Assembly (NCBI RefSeq): GCF_002994745.2
Contig: NC_037091.1
Span: 13,578,501-13,642,500 of the forward strand
Direction: 5' to 3'
Source: Rosa chinensis
Taxonomy: Eukaryota > Streptophyta > Magnoliopsida > Rosales > Rosaceae
Length of the DNA stretch: 64,000 nt
In this document: positions 35,202-47,157 of the stretch, in pieces
Layout: each line of letters begins with the position of its first letter
Position numbering within the stretch: position 1 is the stretch's first letter
Program-made: the position numbers and the translations under genes
The notes under the pieces: generated by a model
Told to the model about the DNA's origin: nothing
Database searches by the model: none
The model's input: the letters and a program-made list of their open reading frames with translations, nothing else

Positions 35202-38090
35202 GTAGGGCTCGTAAGAGCACCCAATTACCATACCATGGGCCAGGTTCACAACCCACCATGATGGTGCTCATCAGTGGCGACTCCCCGAGCGCCAAGGGCC
35301 TCAGACCTGGCCAGAACAGCCCATCTAATTACACACCAGAAGCTGATATAACTACAAAGGGACAGGCTGCGTCCCACATCCAAGAAATGGGAAACTCCTT
35401 TCCCATGCTCAAATATAAGAGATTAACACAACCACCGACAGATAACTTCTTCCCTTTACTATTATTCTGCCCAAATATATATAGAACCTTGAGCATCGAA
35501 GAGGCATAAACCGTCCGGTATGGTTTATTCCTCTAACATTGTGTATTATGTCAGGCAGGGACCCGAAGGTTATATTGATACCTAACTGTGGTATAGCATT
35601 CTGTGTGACGTACCCGGAGAAATCCACCAGAAACATTGGCGCGCCAGATAGGGGCTTGTAATCATGGTAGAGCCGAACGAAGAGGCAAGTGCGGGTAGGA
35701 ATGTTGCCCGGGCATTAATATTCACTCCCGGCATTTCGACATCGGAGGCACCGAGCACCAGGATTGAAATGCAAGGCTTGGGATCCCTGGACCCACTAGG
35801 AGCAAACAACCCACCAGTCGTCCCGGACCCTCTGGCCCAGATTTTAGAGTTGGTAGCCATGAGAGAGGAGATTGCGACCTTCCGTGAGCAAAACAAGATT
35901 GACCGGGAACAGCAGAGAATCGATAGAGAGACCAACCTCCTCTCGCAACAAAGACTACAAGAGTTAGAAGATGAGAACACTATGCTTGCTCGGACGTTGG
36001 ACAGACGACACTAGCATAACGAAGCTCTTACTCAAGCTCTTGCTAGGGCTTTGCAAATCACTGCAACAGAGTTAGCAGCCGCCCCAGTAACCACAATGGT
36101 AGGTGCAACTAGTACCGGCCCCTTTACAGTCAGCGGGTCATTCATATACCTATTGATCTGTACCTTAAAAGCCTGAGGCATATGCCACCCCCACCTCTAC
36201 CCAGGCCGCCACAATTTGAGCCGCCGGTAGTCGACGCAAACACGACACTAGTCGTACAGATGTGTAATTCGCTGAGCGCCCTTCAAGAAAGGTGGAGGCA
36301 GCCGAGAACAGAGATATGTGGCGTCCTTTGACAACTTTCGAAGATCGACCCAGGAAGTCTGAGGCGTAGTACGTTCAAATGCTTGAAAACCGCTCAAGAT
36401 TAATTACACGGGTATCGGGGCCTATATCAACATTTGCAGGCCTTTCATTCGCAGACAAGTGCCAAGGGGTACACAGATGAGTTCTGTTGCAACATGTTCC
36501 AGGAGACATTGTCCGGTGAGGCTTTGAGTTGGTTCCACGAGCTACCAGCTGGTTATGTAGGAAATTTTAAGGAACTCGCAGACAAATTTGTGGCTCGTTT
36601 CATTCTATGTACCGATGGAATAAACACCCCAACAAGATTACTGAAAGTACAACAGGGGGAGAATGAAATGTTGAAGTCTTTTGATAACAGATGGCAAGCG
36701 GCTACCGCCAAGTGCCGGGATCTAAACAAAGAATTGGCGGAATTGGCTTTCAGGAGGGGTTTAAGACCTGGAGACTTCCTCTACGGGATTAATCATCACC
36801 CCCTGGCCAGCTACGACTAGCTAATAGCTACAAACATCAGGCACACCTAGGTCGAGTTTGAAACATATAGGGATAACGTCAAGCAAGAAAGGAGAAAAAC
36901 CACCAATCCGGTCCTGGTGGCCAGGGATGAGCCCAAGAAGAGGGAGTGGACCCAGGATGGCTGGCGATCACCCTATCCTACAAACAAGAGGGGTAAGGAA
37001 TCTTCATCCAAATCTAGCAACTATACTAGCACTCAATCCCATCAAGAAGAGAGATCACAACAATACCCAAAAACACCACCCCCACCCAGGCACGAGGTAT
37101 TCACCCTCCTCACCACCTCATACGAGACCATCTGGAACAAGAACATGGACGAAATACCCAGACCACTCGTAAGTTCCCAAAGAGCAAGCTTACACAGCAA
37201 GATACCGGTAGGTTCTGTACCTATCACGAAGAGGCCGGGCGCCAGACCAACCTTTGCATGGCTCTAAAAAAATACGATCGAGTCGCTCATTCAAAAAGGC
37301 AAACTTCAGCGGTACCTGCCCGCTAAGGAGATAAAAGCTATCGACGTGTATGGCCGGATTCTCACAATCCATGGTGGAGGACCAAAGGATTTACAACCCC
37401 AAATGAGGAAGCGGGGCACGAGTTTCGGCCACCATGAGGTTTTCAATTTCCACAACACCCCCCGGGAGGGAAATGTGACTGGATGGAAGTCGATCACTTT
37501 TCTGGAGGAAGAGGAAGGGAACCTCAAAATGCCTTATGACGACCCTTTCCTCATCACGCTCCAAATAGACCACTACATTACTTCCCGAGTACTCATAGAT
37601 ACCGGCACCGCTGTTAGTGTACTGTTTCGTGATGTATATAAGGCCCTGAATCAGGGACGATCCAAGCTATCACAGGACAATGAGCCCCTGATAAGTTTCT
37701 CTGGGGATATCGTTCAACTACTAGGATCTAATTATCTATCAATCACGGTGGGAGAAGGTCCAAACTACTCGACCATCAAAACAGAGTTCATCGTGGTCGA
37801 TTGTGTCTCATCCAACAACGCGATCTCGGGGCTACCGACACTCTGGCGCCTGAAGACGTTTGTAGCTGGCCACATGCTCATGATGAAGAATCCAACTCCA
37901 ATGGGAGTGGCGATGATCCGGGGTGATCAGGCCGCGACAAAGCATAGATCACCCCGCGGCAAAGGATTGCTATTCTTTAACGGTCTCCCGGGGAAACTGA
38001 AGGTCAAAGATGTTATCGGTAATTACGGATCCCTCACCTACGAACCGGTACGAGGACCGAAGAGATGACATAGATTCCTGGCGGCTCAAA
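35202..38090 (+). mobile_element. truncated Ty3/gypsy element (LTR end, primer site, gag, protease)
   Basis: Follows the copia remnant abruptly at about 35200. The first 430 bases look like LTR sequence. A putative primer-binding site starts TGGCGCGCCAGATAGGGG at 35637, then the gag ATG at 35664. Gag and protease frames follow to about 38068. No reverse transcriptase, integrase or second LTR is found, so the element is truncated after the protease. The exact left limit is uncertain. Confidence 0.75.
35664..38068 (+). pseudogene. gypsy gag-protease, broken into several frames
   Basis: Three main open pieces. 35664-36014: N-terminal gag with a Glu/Arg/Gln-rich coiled-coil-like stretch. 36434-36820: retrotransposon gag domain, with GEALSWFHELPAGYVGNFKE and LADKFVARFI. 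37346-38068: aspartic protease with active-site DTG in VLIDTGTAVSVLFRDVY. A Lys/Arg-rich linker lies between gag and protease at 36860-37270. Stops and frameshifts separate the pieces, so no functional polyprotein is made. Confidence 0.8.
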
Positions 38091-39398
38091 TTGGTAGGGA
38101 AATTAGTGGAAAATTTACTCTCCCCTGCTCATGGGAAAGACCAAGAAATCAATTTTCTTTTCAGCAACCAAACGAGGCCTTATGTCTTATGTTTGATAGT
38201 GTTATAGTTTTATTATGTCTTATGTTTGATAGTGTTATGGTTTTATACATGCACGCTTTTAACTAGCTGTTGGTATGACATTAATATGAAGATGTTACTC
38301 TTCCTTTTACAGCGTAGTACTTAAACCAATTCAAAATGACAGTAACTGTGATGGTTAACATTCCCTCTTTGATTAGTGATCGTACTACTTGCTGATTTAT
38401 ACATATATGGTAGTGTTTACGTTTTCATGTTTCAAGGTGGTGCAGAACGGATAAATAGTATGTAGAGTTGATACTTGTAGGCAGCAGATGATTAGATACT
38501 TTGAGGTCTGTCCTTGTAATTAATGTGTTTTCTTTTAATATTTTTCTTTTTCTTTTAAAGATGAGCTCAAACGAGACGAGACATGAGTTGAAGTCAATTG
38601 GAATAGAGCCAATTTACATCCCTATCATATCCCCAATGTGAAAGTGTTAATTAGAAACTGATAGTAATAGGGATACATTTGAATGCTATAAATTCAATTG
38701 AACGTACTGAAATAATAAGTTTTCAGATACAAAATGCAGTGCGCTAGCTTTCTCTATAGCATTGTAGCTAAAGTTCGTAGGACTTACAACTTATAAGAGC
38801 TGGTTGTTGAGTTGTCTAGCTAGTAAGTCGAGGTACATACGCATCCAAACTTAGTAGCATAATTACTAGTTGCTAGCTAGTAATCAACAAATACTATAGT
38901 TTTTGTATTTATTTAAGAGAAGTTTTTAGGCAAACAGATCATAATGAATAAAAAGAGACTTGAGAGAAATTTGTATAACAGGCATCTGGTCATAGTTTAT
39001 TAAAATAAGACTTCAAAATTGTTAAACCAATCATAATCTAAAAAAGAAAAAAGACTTCAATTATTGGGATCATTTGTACATGACTGCTAATCATGTAAAA
39101 TAACTAATTAAGAATAAGAACGACGAGCCATAATTGCTTGTTTATGTGAAAATGAGTACAGCTTTTTTAAATATAATCATTCATTGATGATATGAAAAAT
39201 TACAAATATTGGAATCAATTTTAAGTTATTAACCTATTCCATAAGTCATTCCAGCCATCCTCAATACAAGTAAAGAGAGATAGCTCACTTAGAGGAAACA
39301 ACACAATGAGCTGCAAAGTTGCATTCACCGAGTTGGAAGATTACTGTCTCTACACCAGATACATGCATGCATGAGCATTTTAATGTCTTCAATGATTG
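38091..39398. other. intergenic, no gene recognised
   Basis: AT-rich. A short direct repeat, TTATGTCTTATGTTTGATAG, occurs twice within 38170-38240. Nothing else recognised. Confidence 0.55.
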
Positions 39399-39406
39399 GT
39401 CCCTCC

Positions 39407-40198
39407 CAAAGCCGGCCCTGTGACTTTGGGAGGCTCAAGGTGAAAATTTTTTCGAGGCCCAACAGATTATATAATTGCATCCCTAAAGATGTGGGTGGTG
39501 GACGAGGCAGTTGGCGGTTTTGAAGGAGTGCTGCTAGTACAGTGTTTTGGAGAGCAGCAAGTTGAGCTGAAATTTGATTTTGGTTTTAGGTGAGTGTTTC
39601 CATGGACAAGTGCAGCTCTTCATTTTGATTTTGCAGAAATTCCAGAGTCTGAAAACTCAGGAGGAGATGAAGAGGTAGTGGGGAGTTGGGAAGAGGAGGA
39701 TGGTTGAGCATATGTGAGCGGTGGTGGTGGTGGTGGTGGTGGATTGACAAGTGCAAAGGAGAAGGGAACAGAGGGCATTTGGGGTTGGTTGCCTTTGATC
39801 GTCATGGCCCTGATTACCAGTTGATGGAGCACATACAGTAAAAGTAAAGGAAATGAAAGAAAGAAAAGGCAAATATCAAAAGCAATTCATTTCCTTCCTA
39901 AGCCTCAATGGCAATAGAACAGAAGGTATAAATTAGAGGAATGTGTCCTTAGCATTACAGGTGACCAACACGTGCCACACGACCACAAAAGGAAATTGGA
40001 CTAGGCCTACAATCTACTGATGGACTAATATAACTAATTGGGCTTGAAGGATAATTGATGGGGTTGAAGGCTGTCCTGATCATAGTGCGTCTAAGCGTTT
40101 TGTTTCTTTACTTTTTTTCCTTCTTTTTTTTATTATTGTAAGCCAACATAAAATTTCTTTTTGAGGCCCTAGGCCGCCCAGGCCCAAGGCCTGCACTG
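39407..40198. mobile_element. hAT-like non-autonomous DNA transposon
   Basis: 792 bp flanked by a perfect 8-bp target duplication, GTCCCTCC (39399-39406 and 40199-40206). Ends CAAAGCCGGCCCTG and CAGTGCAGGCCTTG (read inward) form imperfect inverted repeats with the CNNNGCNGGCC pattern of hAT elements. No transposase frame. A Pro-rich minus-strand frame near 39620-39832 comes from a GGT repeat. Confidence 0.75.
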
Positions 40199-40206
40199 GT
40201 CCCTCC

Positions 40207-41757
40207 TTAGACCAATTATTCTATATAAAGGAGTTAATTAGTCTAACAGCCTCAGAGCAGTCAGCCTCTACAAGGAATGAGTACATCAAGAAATTAGCAG
40301 ACCATATGAGTCATAAGTGGAAGACTTACCCTTTCATAGTGAAAAACAACAATCAAAACCAAATCATAGAGGTCTCTATCTTCTTTATAGCAAATTAAAA
40401 TCTAGTGTCTTTTCAAGGAGAGCTCCACAAATCTCGGACTGTTCTTGGTTAGGGTTTGCAATTTTCTTCTTGTCCGGTGGCGCTCATAGTCGGCGTTGGC
40501 TCGCCTCGCCGGCTAGAGGCTGCTAGCGGACAGGAAATTAAATACTAGAGGCCTGGGAGCTTCTTAGCGAGGGGTTTGGATTGGATGGTTTAGGCTACGA
40601 GCACTGGACAACGTATTGAGCGCGGTGGTGGTTTGTACAGGAGAGCGCGCCTCGTCGAGGGACCTTCAAAACTGGCGATTCAGAGATACTCAGCGGCAAT
40701 GCGGGGTGCTGGATCGGAGGGCACAGCTTAGCGGTGAGGCTGGTGCATTGCAGCGCAGCTCAGCGTGGGCGTTGCAGCATAGGGTGCGACGACCGTTGGA
40801 TGAGGAAGATGGAGTGTGGGCTTGGTGTAGGCAATCCTCTTTTCTTGGGCTGGGTGATTTTGGGCTAGGGCTTTTGTCCTTGGTCCAACTCTATGTTTTT
40901 AGCTTTTTGTCTAATTACAATAAATTTCTTTATATTAAGAACTTAGATCTCTAGCTCCTCCTGCATAGTACTAATGGAGGATCCACATTACCTCTACATA
41001 TTTGATTGTATAATTAGTGAGTCTATTACTATGTACCACTGTGGGTAATACTATTATCTTTTTATTTGTTTATGCCCTTAAATGGCAGCGGAATGGTATC
41101 TAACAGTCTATTCTGACTGTTGATGATTATATATGACAATCATTGATCGATTGATTCAAAAAAAAAAAAATTTAAATTATTCTATCCCAAAAAAAAAAAT
41201 TATTGTGGCCAATAGGAAAACTACTTTTTTTTGTTTTGTTACAATACTTTTCTCATTGCTGGCAGATTTTTATCCACAGATTGAATGCCTTTAATACTGA
41301 CCGGGACTGGGAGTGCCCCATGTCACCAACTTCTCTGTACATCCAGACCCAAATATTGATGACCAACTGCCATAGTTCCTTTCCCATTTGAAATCAAGTA
41401 ATACAGTTACACAGCCATTAATTAACCAACAAGATACAAGTTGGCGAAGAATGTGATTCACAAGTTCTTGAAGACTCACTTCAGCAGTCGATGTCTCCAC
41501 TCTTCCTAACCTGCGCCTATATGTTTTAATAAATATCCGGTAAAGCCGTCTTTTCAGATAGCTCATACGAGAGAAACAGTCTGCCAATTAATCCCTAGTA
41601 ACTCAGCTTTGGCATAATCTAGTGTTATTCACAAGCTGAGTACTGTCTCATACTTTCCTGTGTCTTCATGAAAGTCTTTGTACTGTGATCTAAGCCAAAT
41701 CCCCAGTAAATTAGCTCCCTCATGTGCTGAAAGAGTGTTACGCTGATTGTTTTCATT
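40207..41757. other. intergenic, no gene recognised
   Basis: Contains a GC-richer block (about 40460-40830) with a 112-codon plus-strand frame at 40616-40954 that shows no family resemblance. Otherwise AT-rich. Confidence 0.5.
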
Positions 41758-41925
41758 TATCCTCAAGAGAAACAATAATTGAGGAATATTTTCTTATCAT
41801 TTACTGTATGAAGATACAGATTTTATACAGAGTGCACAACTACACGATCCACAATTCTAGGCCTACAATCAAGCACTTATGTATCTAAACAATTACGACA
41901 GATTACACAAATTAACCAAATCAAC

Positions 41926-44900
41926 TCATTGACTCATTCTGATTCCTTCCTTTACTAACACAGCAGTAGCTCCTTCCTCAAGACTCCCCCTCAAGTTGGA
42001 GTGTATGTTAATTACATTCAACTTGCCAAGTAAAGCTTTAAACTGTGCTGCACTCACTGGTTTAGTAAACAGATCAGCCGGCTGCTCCTTGGTTCTAATG
42101 TGAGCTGTTTTGATCACTCCTCTTTGCACTTTCTCACGCACCACATGACAGTCAATCTCTATGTGCTTGGTGCGCTCATGAAACACCGGGTTCGAAGCTA
42201 TATGAATTGCAGCAAGGTTGTCACAATATAACTTAACTGGTTGCTTGTGATGTATGTTCAAATCACTCAATATGCTACGCAGCCAAGTTATTTCACAACA
42301 CACTGTCGCCATTGATCGATATTCTGCCTCAGCACTAGAGCGTGCCACAGTGCTTTGTTTCTTTGTCTTCCATGAAATAGGTGCATTTCCAAGGAGCACG
42401 CAATAACCTGACACAGACCTCCTCGTGTCTCTGCATCGAGCCCAATCAGCGTCGCAAAACGCTTTCAACTCTAATGAACCCGTGGAAGGCAGCAGAATTC
42501 CTTGACCTGGTGTTTGCTTGACATACCTCAAAACCTTGTGTGCTGCCTCAAGGTGTGGTTGTCGTGGTTTGTCCATAAACTGACTCAATATATGGACAGC
42601 GTAAACAAGATCTGGTCTTGTAATGGTCAGATATATGAGCCGCCCTACAAGCCTGCGATATTGGGAAGGATCACTTAACAAACTTCCATCTGCTAGTGTG
42701 AGTGATAAACCTTGCTCAACTGGGAAATGTGAGGGCTTGGCACCAAGGAAACCTGAGTCTTCAAGGATCTCCAAGGCATATATTCTTTGACATAATGCAA
42801 TTCCTTTCTTTGATCTCGCCACTTCTATTCCCAGAAAGTATTTAAGTTGCCCCATGTCTTTCAACTTAAAACAACTTGAAAGGAATTGTTTAGTCTTCAA
42901 AATGTCATCCAAGCTGTTCCCTGCCAGTATCACATCATCCACATAAACTAATAAAACTGTAAACCGTCCTTGACAGTTTCGGACGAACAGAGAGTAATCT
43001 GACCATGATTGGTGAAACCCGGCAGATTTGAGTGCACTTGAAAGTTTGATGAACCATTGTCGTGAGGCCTGCTTTAGGCCGTAAATTGATTTGTGTAATT
43101 TGCACACTCTTGTCTCCCCCTTTCGTCCGAAACCAGGAGGAAGCTGCATATAGACTTCTTCATAAAGATCACCATTCAAAAATGCATTGTTCACGTCGAG
43201 TTGGTGTAAGTGCCAACCCTTCATAGCTGCAAGGCTGAGAAGAACTCGTACTGTTGTTAACTTAGCAACAGGGGCAAATGTTTCCCTATAGTTCACGCCC
43301 TCAATCTGACTGTATCCCTTAGCGACCAATCGAGCCTTATATCTTTCAACAGACCCATCCGGGTTGAGTTTAAACTTGTAAACCCACTTGCAACCGATGG
43401 GTCGTTTGTTTGGTGGAAGGGAGACCAAACTCCAGGTATGATTAGACTGAAGAGCTTGAATCTCTTTGTGCATTGCCTCTCTCCATTGTGGACATTTAAC
43501 TGCCTGCGAAAATGAGGTTGGTTCTTTTTGTATGGTGAGTTTAGTGGTAAAAGCTCGATGGTTAGGGGAAAGTCTAGTATAAGACAATACATTAGAAAGA
43601 GAGTGGGCAGTACCTTGAGGAGCCTCGTTCGTTGAAGATGATTGTGCAGGCCGAGAGGGAAGAGCAGCTTCGACGTGGAAATCTTGAAGAAATGATGGTG
43701 TTTTGGTAGGCCTGCTAGAGCGACGTATTGGTGGTGATTGGGAAGGAGGCATAGGAGCAGAAGTAGTGGGCGGTGATGAAGGGATGACAGACTCTGATGA
43801 TGATTCCGTATTCAAAGGAATGATTGACTCGGATGATGTGTTAGGATTGGATGTTAGGTCAGTTGGAGGATTTATAGGAAGAGAATTTTGAGTGTCTGGT
43901 GAGATCTCATGATCAAAAGATGATGGAGCTATTTGTGGCAAGAAAATGGGATCGGGATTTGTAGAGTGTGAATGAGAAGCAGATTGAAAAGGAAAAGAAT
44001 CCTCATAAAACACTACATCACGTGAAACCAAGACCTTTTGTTTCTCTAAATCATAAACTCTATATCCCTTTTTACCGTGGGGATAACCCAAGAAAATACA
44101 CTTGGTGGAACGGGCATCAAATTTTGATGGTTTGTGAGGGTGTGTGGACGCAAAACACAAACATCCAAATACCCGTAGATGTAGGTAGGTGGGTGCCTTG
44201 TGAAACAACATTTCAAAAGGTGTTTTGCCTTTGAGAATTGGTGTGGGTGTCCGATTTATGAGATAAGCAGAGGTAAGAATAGCATCTCCCCAAAAAGGTT
44301 TTGGTAAATGAGCTTGGAAAAGAAGAGCGTGAGCAACATTGAGCAAATGTCTATGCTTACGCTCTGCCACACCATTTTGCTGTGGTGTGTTGACACAACT
44401 GGTTTGGTGGATTATCCCTTTTGACGCATAAAAATGGTCTATTTTAAACTCGGGACCATTGTCACTTCGCACAATCTTGACTGTTTTACCAAATTGATTT
44501 TCAACTAGTTGAATGAAGTTGACTAGGAGACTGCGTGCTTCTGACTTGTGTTTCATTAAATACACCCAAGTGCACCTAGTGTGATCGTCAACTATGGTGA
44601 GGAAATATTGTGCACCAGTGTATGTAGGAATATGGTACCCACCCCAAATATCAACATGAATTAATTCAAAAGGAGAGTCACTAGAATTAACATGCAAAGG
44701 AAAAGGCATTCTGGTTTGTTTAGCTAGAGGACATACAGAACAGTTGCTTGTATCACAAGCCTTATTTTCAAGAAAGGGAAATGATACAGAAACTTTGCTC
44801 GAAGGGTGACCGAGCCTTTGGTGCCAAAAACTTTGAGTGCGACTATGAACGGCATGACATGTTCCTTTCTTGATCAAGTCAAGGCAGTAGAGTCCTTCCC

Positions 44901-45096
44901 TCTCAGTTCCCGTCCCAATCATCCTCCCTGATCGTAGGTCCTGTATGAAACAAATTTGGTTGAGAAATATGGTAAGGTAAAAGGAGTCATGAGCCAATTT
45001 ACTAATAGAGATCAGGTTCAAATAAAAGAATGGGACACAAAGAACATTATGGAGAACAAAATGAGGAGAGAAAACGACTTTGCCAATATGCGTGAC
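41926..45096 (-). CDS. copia pol: integrase, reverse transcriptase, RNase H
   Basis: In frame with gag after the single stop; first internal Met at 45021 gives 1031 residues. Order: GAG-pre-integrase region (HQRLGHPSSKV), integrase core (VDDHTRCTWVYLMKHKSEA, RSDNGPEF, TPQQNGVAERKHR), long Ser/Pro-rich linker, reverse transcriptase (WVYKFKLNPDGSVERYKARL, LDVNNAFLNG, LLVYVDDVILAGN), RNase H (CDADWARC, SSAEAEYRSMA) and ADLFTKPVS at the C-terminus. The frame ends inside the 3' LTR, as is common in short-LTR copia elements. Integrase, RT and RNase H motifs all look intact. Confidence 0.93.
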   Translation of the reverse strand, partial: VTHIGKVVFSPHFVLHNVLCVPFFYLNLISISKLAHDSFYLTIFLNQICFIQDLRSGRMIGTGTEREGLYCLDLIKKGTCHAVHSRTQSFWHQRLGHPSSKVSVSFPFLENKACDTSNCSVCPLAKQTRMPFPLHVNSSDSPFELIHVDIWGGYHIPTYTGAQYFLTIVDDHTRCTWVYLMKHKSEARSLLVNFIQLVENQFGKTVKIVRSDNGPEFKIDHFYASKGIIHQTSCVNTPQQNGVAERKHRHLLNVAHALLFQAHLPKPFWGDAILTSAYLINRTPTPILKGKTPFEMLFHKAPTYLHLRVFGCLCFASTHPHKPSKFDARSTKCIFLGYPHGKKGYRVYDLEKQKVLVSRDVVFYEDSFPFQSASHSHSTNPDPIFLPQIAPSSFDHEISPDTQNSLPINPPTDLTSNPNTSSESIIPLNTESSSESVIPSSPPTTSAPMPPSQSPPIRRSSRPTKTPSFLQDFHVEAALPSRPAQSSSTNEAPQGTAHSLSNVLSYTRLSPNHRAFTTKLTIQKEPTSFSQAVKCPQWREAMHKEIQALQSNHTWSLVSLPPNKRPIGCKWVYKFKLNPDGSVERYKARLVAKGYSQIEGVNYRETFAPVAKLTTVRVLLSLAAMKGWHLHQLDVNNAFLNGDLYEEVYMQLPPGFGRKGETRVCKLHKSIYGLKQASRQWFIKLSSALKSAGFHQSWSDYSLFVRNCQGRFTVLLVYVDDVILAGNSLDDILKTKQFLSSCFKLKDMGQLKYFLGIEVARSKKGIALCQRIYALEILEDSGFLGAKPSHFPVEQGLSLTLADGSLLSDPSQYRRLVGRLIYLTITRPDLVYAVHILSQFMDKPRQPHLEAAHKVLRYVKQTPGQGILLPSTGSLELKAFCDADWARCRDTRRSVSGYCVLLGNAPISWKTKKQSTVARSSAEAEYRSMATVCCEITWLRSILSDLNIHHKQPVKLYCDNLAAIHIASNPVFHERTKHIEIDCHVVREKVQRGVIKTAHIRTKEQPADLFTKPVSAAQFKALLGKLNVINIHSNLRGSLEEGATAVLVKEGIRMSQ

Positions 45097-46413
45097 TCAT
45101 GTGGTAGTTCCATCTGGTAATTTAACGAAACGATTGGCAACAGATTTAAATGATGTACGGAGACTGGTGTGACAGACTATGTGGTCACTAGCTCCACTAT
45201 CTAGTATCCATATGGTTTCTTTACCACTTTGAGAGAGGTGCAATGCTTTACCTGAGAGTTCCTCATAATTGGGAACATTACCAACTTGATTAACAGTAGT
45301 GATACCAGCCTTGTTTTTGTGGATGAGACCCAGCAATTGTTGGCAATCTTCCTGAGAGAAGGGGAAATTCATGGCAGTCTCCATCTTGTCATTGAATGAG
45401 ACCGCATTGTTTGCCTTAGAGCTTCCTTGACCCTCTCCCATGATAGCCTTCCTTCTTCGACAATATTCAAAGGTATGATATCTACCATTGCAGAAAGTGC
45501 ATTTGAGATGTGCACGACAATTCTTGGTAGAATGATTTGTCTTGTTACACTTCTCACACTTCACTGCTCCTTCTCCATCTTCATGTTCACGGTTGCCTCT
45601 CCTCACGGCAAACGCAGTGGCTTCTGGCTGTGCCAAGGCTTTTCCGGTGGACAACTCAGCTTGCTTCTCGTGGCGGAGTGCCATTGAATAAGCCTTGCTT
45701 ACTGTAGGAAAAGGGTCCATGTTCACTACGCTGCTCCTGATTGTTGCATAGTTGTCGTTGAGGCCCATTAAGAATTTCATGGTCTTCTGCGTGTCCATGT
45801 AAGCCTTAATTTCCTTAGAAGCTTCACAAATGCAGGGAGTAATTTCGCATAGCATGTCCTTCTCATCCCATAAGCTTTTGAGTTTGGTAAAGAAAGAAGT
45901 AGCAGAACTTGTTCCTTGCTCACAATCATGAATGGCATTTTCGATATGGAACAGCTGCACTGTGTTAGTGTGAGAAAATCTCTCCTGTAACTCTTGCCAC
46001 ATACCTCTTGCAGTCTTGCAGTGGATGACGCTGCTGGATATTTCCTTCGACATAGAACCCAGCAGCCAAGTTTTAACCAATGTGTTGCAACGATCCCATT
46101 GTAATTGTTCTTCAACTCTCTGGGTTGATCTTTGAATGGTTCCATTGATGAAACCCTTTTTGTTTTTAATCATAAGAGCCATGCTCATAGACTGAGCCCA
46201 AGTGGTGTAATTGTCTTCCACTAAGGGCTGTGCCACGAGAACTGCTCCAGGCTGATCTGAGTGATGAATGAACAAAGGGTGATTGGAATTTTCCCATGGT
46301 TCTGGCATCTTCAGCGTAGTCGAAGTTTTGCCTTGTTCAATGACTTGGCGTTCTTCGTCCCCTGGCATGAAGGCTTTGATTTGAAAATTCTGATATGGTG
46401 TGGTTGTTCTCAC
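45097..46413 (-). CDS. copia gag and start of protease (ends at a premature TGA)
   Basis: 438 residues. Gag (UBN2-type) domain at about residues 50-250, then two zinc knuckles of the form C-x2-C-x4-H-x4-C (CEKCNKTNHSTKNC and CTFCNGRYHTFEYC), then the protease active site WILDSGASDHI near the end. The TGA at 45097-45099 interrupts the polyprotein inside the protease. The same frame continues directly into the pol part, so this is a single nonsense change and not a designed gag/pol boundary. Confidence 0.9.
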   Translation of the reverse strand: MRTTTPYQNFQIKAFMPGDEERQVIEQGKTSTTLKMPEPWENSNHPLFIHHSDQPGAVLVAQPLVEDNYTTWAQSMSMALMIKNKKGFINGTIQRSTQRVEEQLQWDRCNTLVKTWLLGSMSKEISSSVIHCKTARGMWQELQERFSHTNTVQLFHIENAIHDCEQGTSSATSFFTKLKSLWDEKDMLCEITPCICEASKEIKAYMDTQKTMKFLMGLNDNYATIRSSVVNMDPFPTVSKAYSMALRHEKQAELSTGKALAQPEATAFAVRRGNREHEDGEGAVKCEKCNKTNHSTKNCRAHLKCTFCNGRYHTFEYCRRRKAIMGEGQGSSKANNAVSFNDKMETAMNFPFSQEDCQQLLGLIHKNKAGITTVNQVGNVPNYEELSGKALHLSQSGKETIWILDSGASDHIVCHTSLRTSFKSVANRFVKLPDGTTT

Positions 46414-46670
46414 GTTTTAGGTCTCAGATCATGCTTTGATACCATCAAGAGAAACAATAATTGAGGAATATTTTCTTATCATTTACTATATGAAGATACA
46501 GATTTTATACAGAGTGCACAACTACACGATCCACAATTCTAGGCCTACAATCAAGCACTTATGTATCTAAACAATTATGACAGATTACACAAATTAACCA
46601 AATCAACTCATTGACTCATTCTGATTCCTTCCTTTACTAACGCAGTAGTAGCTCCTTCCTCAAGATATCC

Positions 46671-47157
46671 TACTGATTGCGGTCGACATAGGTATTTCTT
46701 GGTTGCTTTTGTTGGAATTTCACCTTTTAGTTTGTAGGTCAAAGGAGAAGACAAAACTTAAATCTTGTTTACAATCAGAGAAGTTTAAGTTCTTGATTCC
46801 TTATTTTATTATAAGAAGGATTTTAATTGCACTCTCATATTCAAAGTGAAGGAATTTGAAGAGCAACAATCATAAGTCATATATAAACCAAAGAGATAAG
46901 GTACATCATTTAATTCCGATCTTCAATTCTATTTGTTTATATATTTCTATATTTATTTTTATTTTTTTGTAGTCCTAAGTTCAATTAACACTTGTAGACC
47001 TACTATCAGCAGATATAGATATGCTAAGGCAGCAGAAACAGTATGTCGTTCCCAATCATGGTTGGTTCATGGAGCAGATAAGCTCAAGTTGACATGGTAC
47101 TCATGGAAATGCTTCTTTGCTTGAAGAAGAAGGAAAAGCAATAAACAACTTATAAAA
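46671..47157. other. spacer, no gene recognised
   Basis: AT-rich DNA between the copia element and the small MITE. A 63-codon plus-strand frame at 46933-47124 has no recognisable domain. Confidence 0.5.

Larger units (their letters stand above)
41763..46665 (-). mobile_element. nearly intact, young Ty1/copia retrotransposon
   Basis: 4903 bp with 221-bp LTRs at 41763-41983 and 46445-46665 and TATCC target duplications (41758-41762 and 46666-46670). On the coding strand the LTR begins TCTTGAGGAAGG and ends TTTCTCTTGA, not the usual TG...CA. I count four differences between the LTRs, all transitions (about 1.8%), suggesting recent insertion. Primer-binding site TGGTATCAAAGC is at 46433-46444. 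The polypurine tract CTTGAGGGGGAG lies just before the 3' LTR (about 41984-41996). The coding region is open except for one stop codon. Confidence 0.95.

Noticed and set aside
39620..39832. Pro-rich minus-strand frame
   Set aside because: Polyproline comes from a GGT microsatellite inside the hAT-like element.
40616..40954. 112-codon plus-strand frame
   Set aside because: GC-rich block with no family resemblance and no splice or promoter support.
43293..44234. Frames in other phases within the copia pol region
   Set aside because: Shadows of the long minus-strand pol frame.
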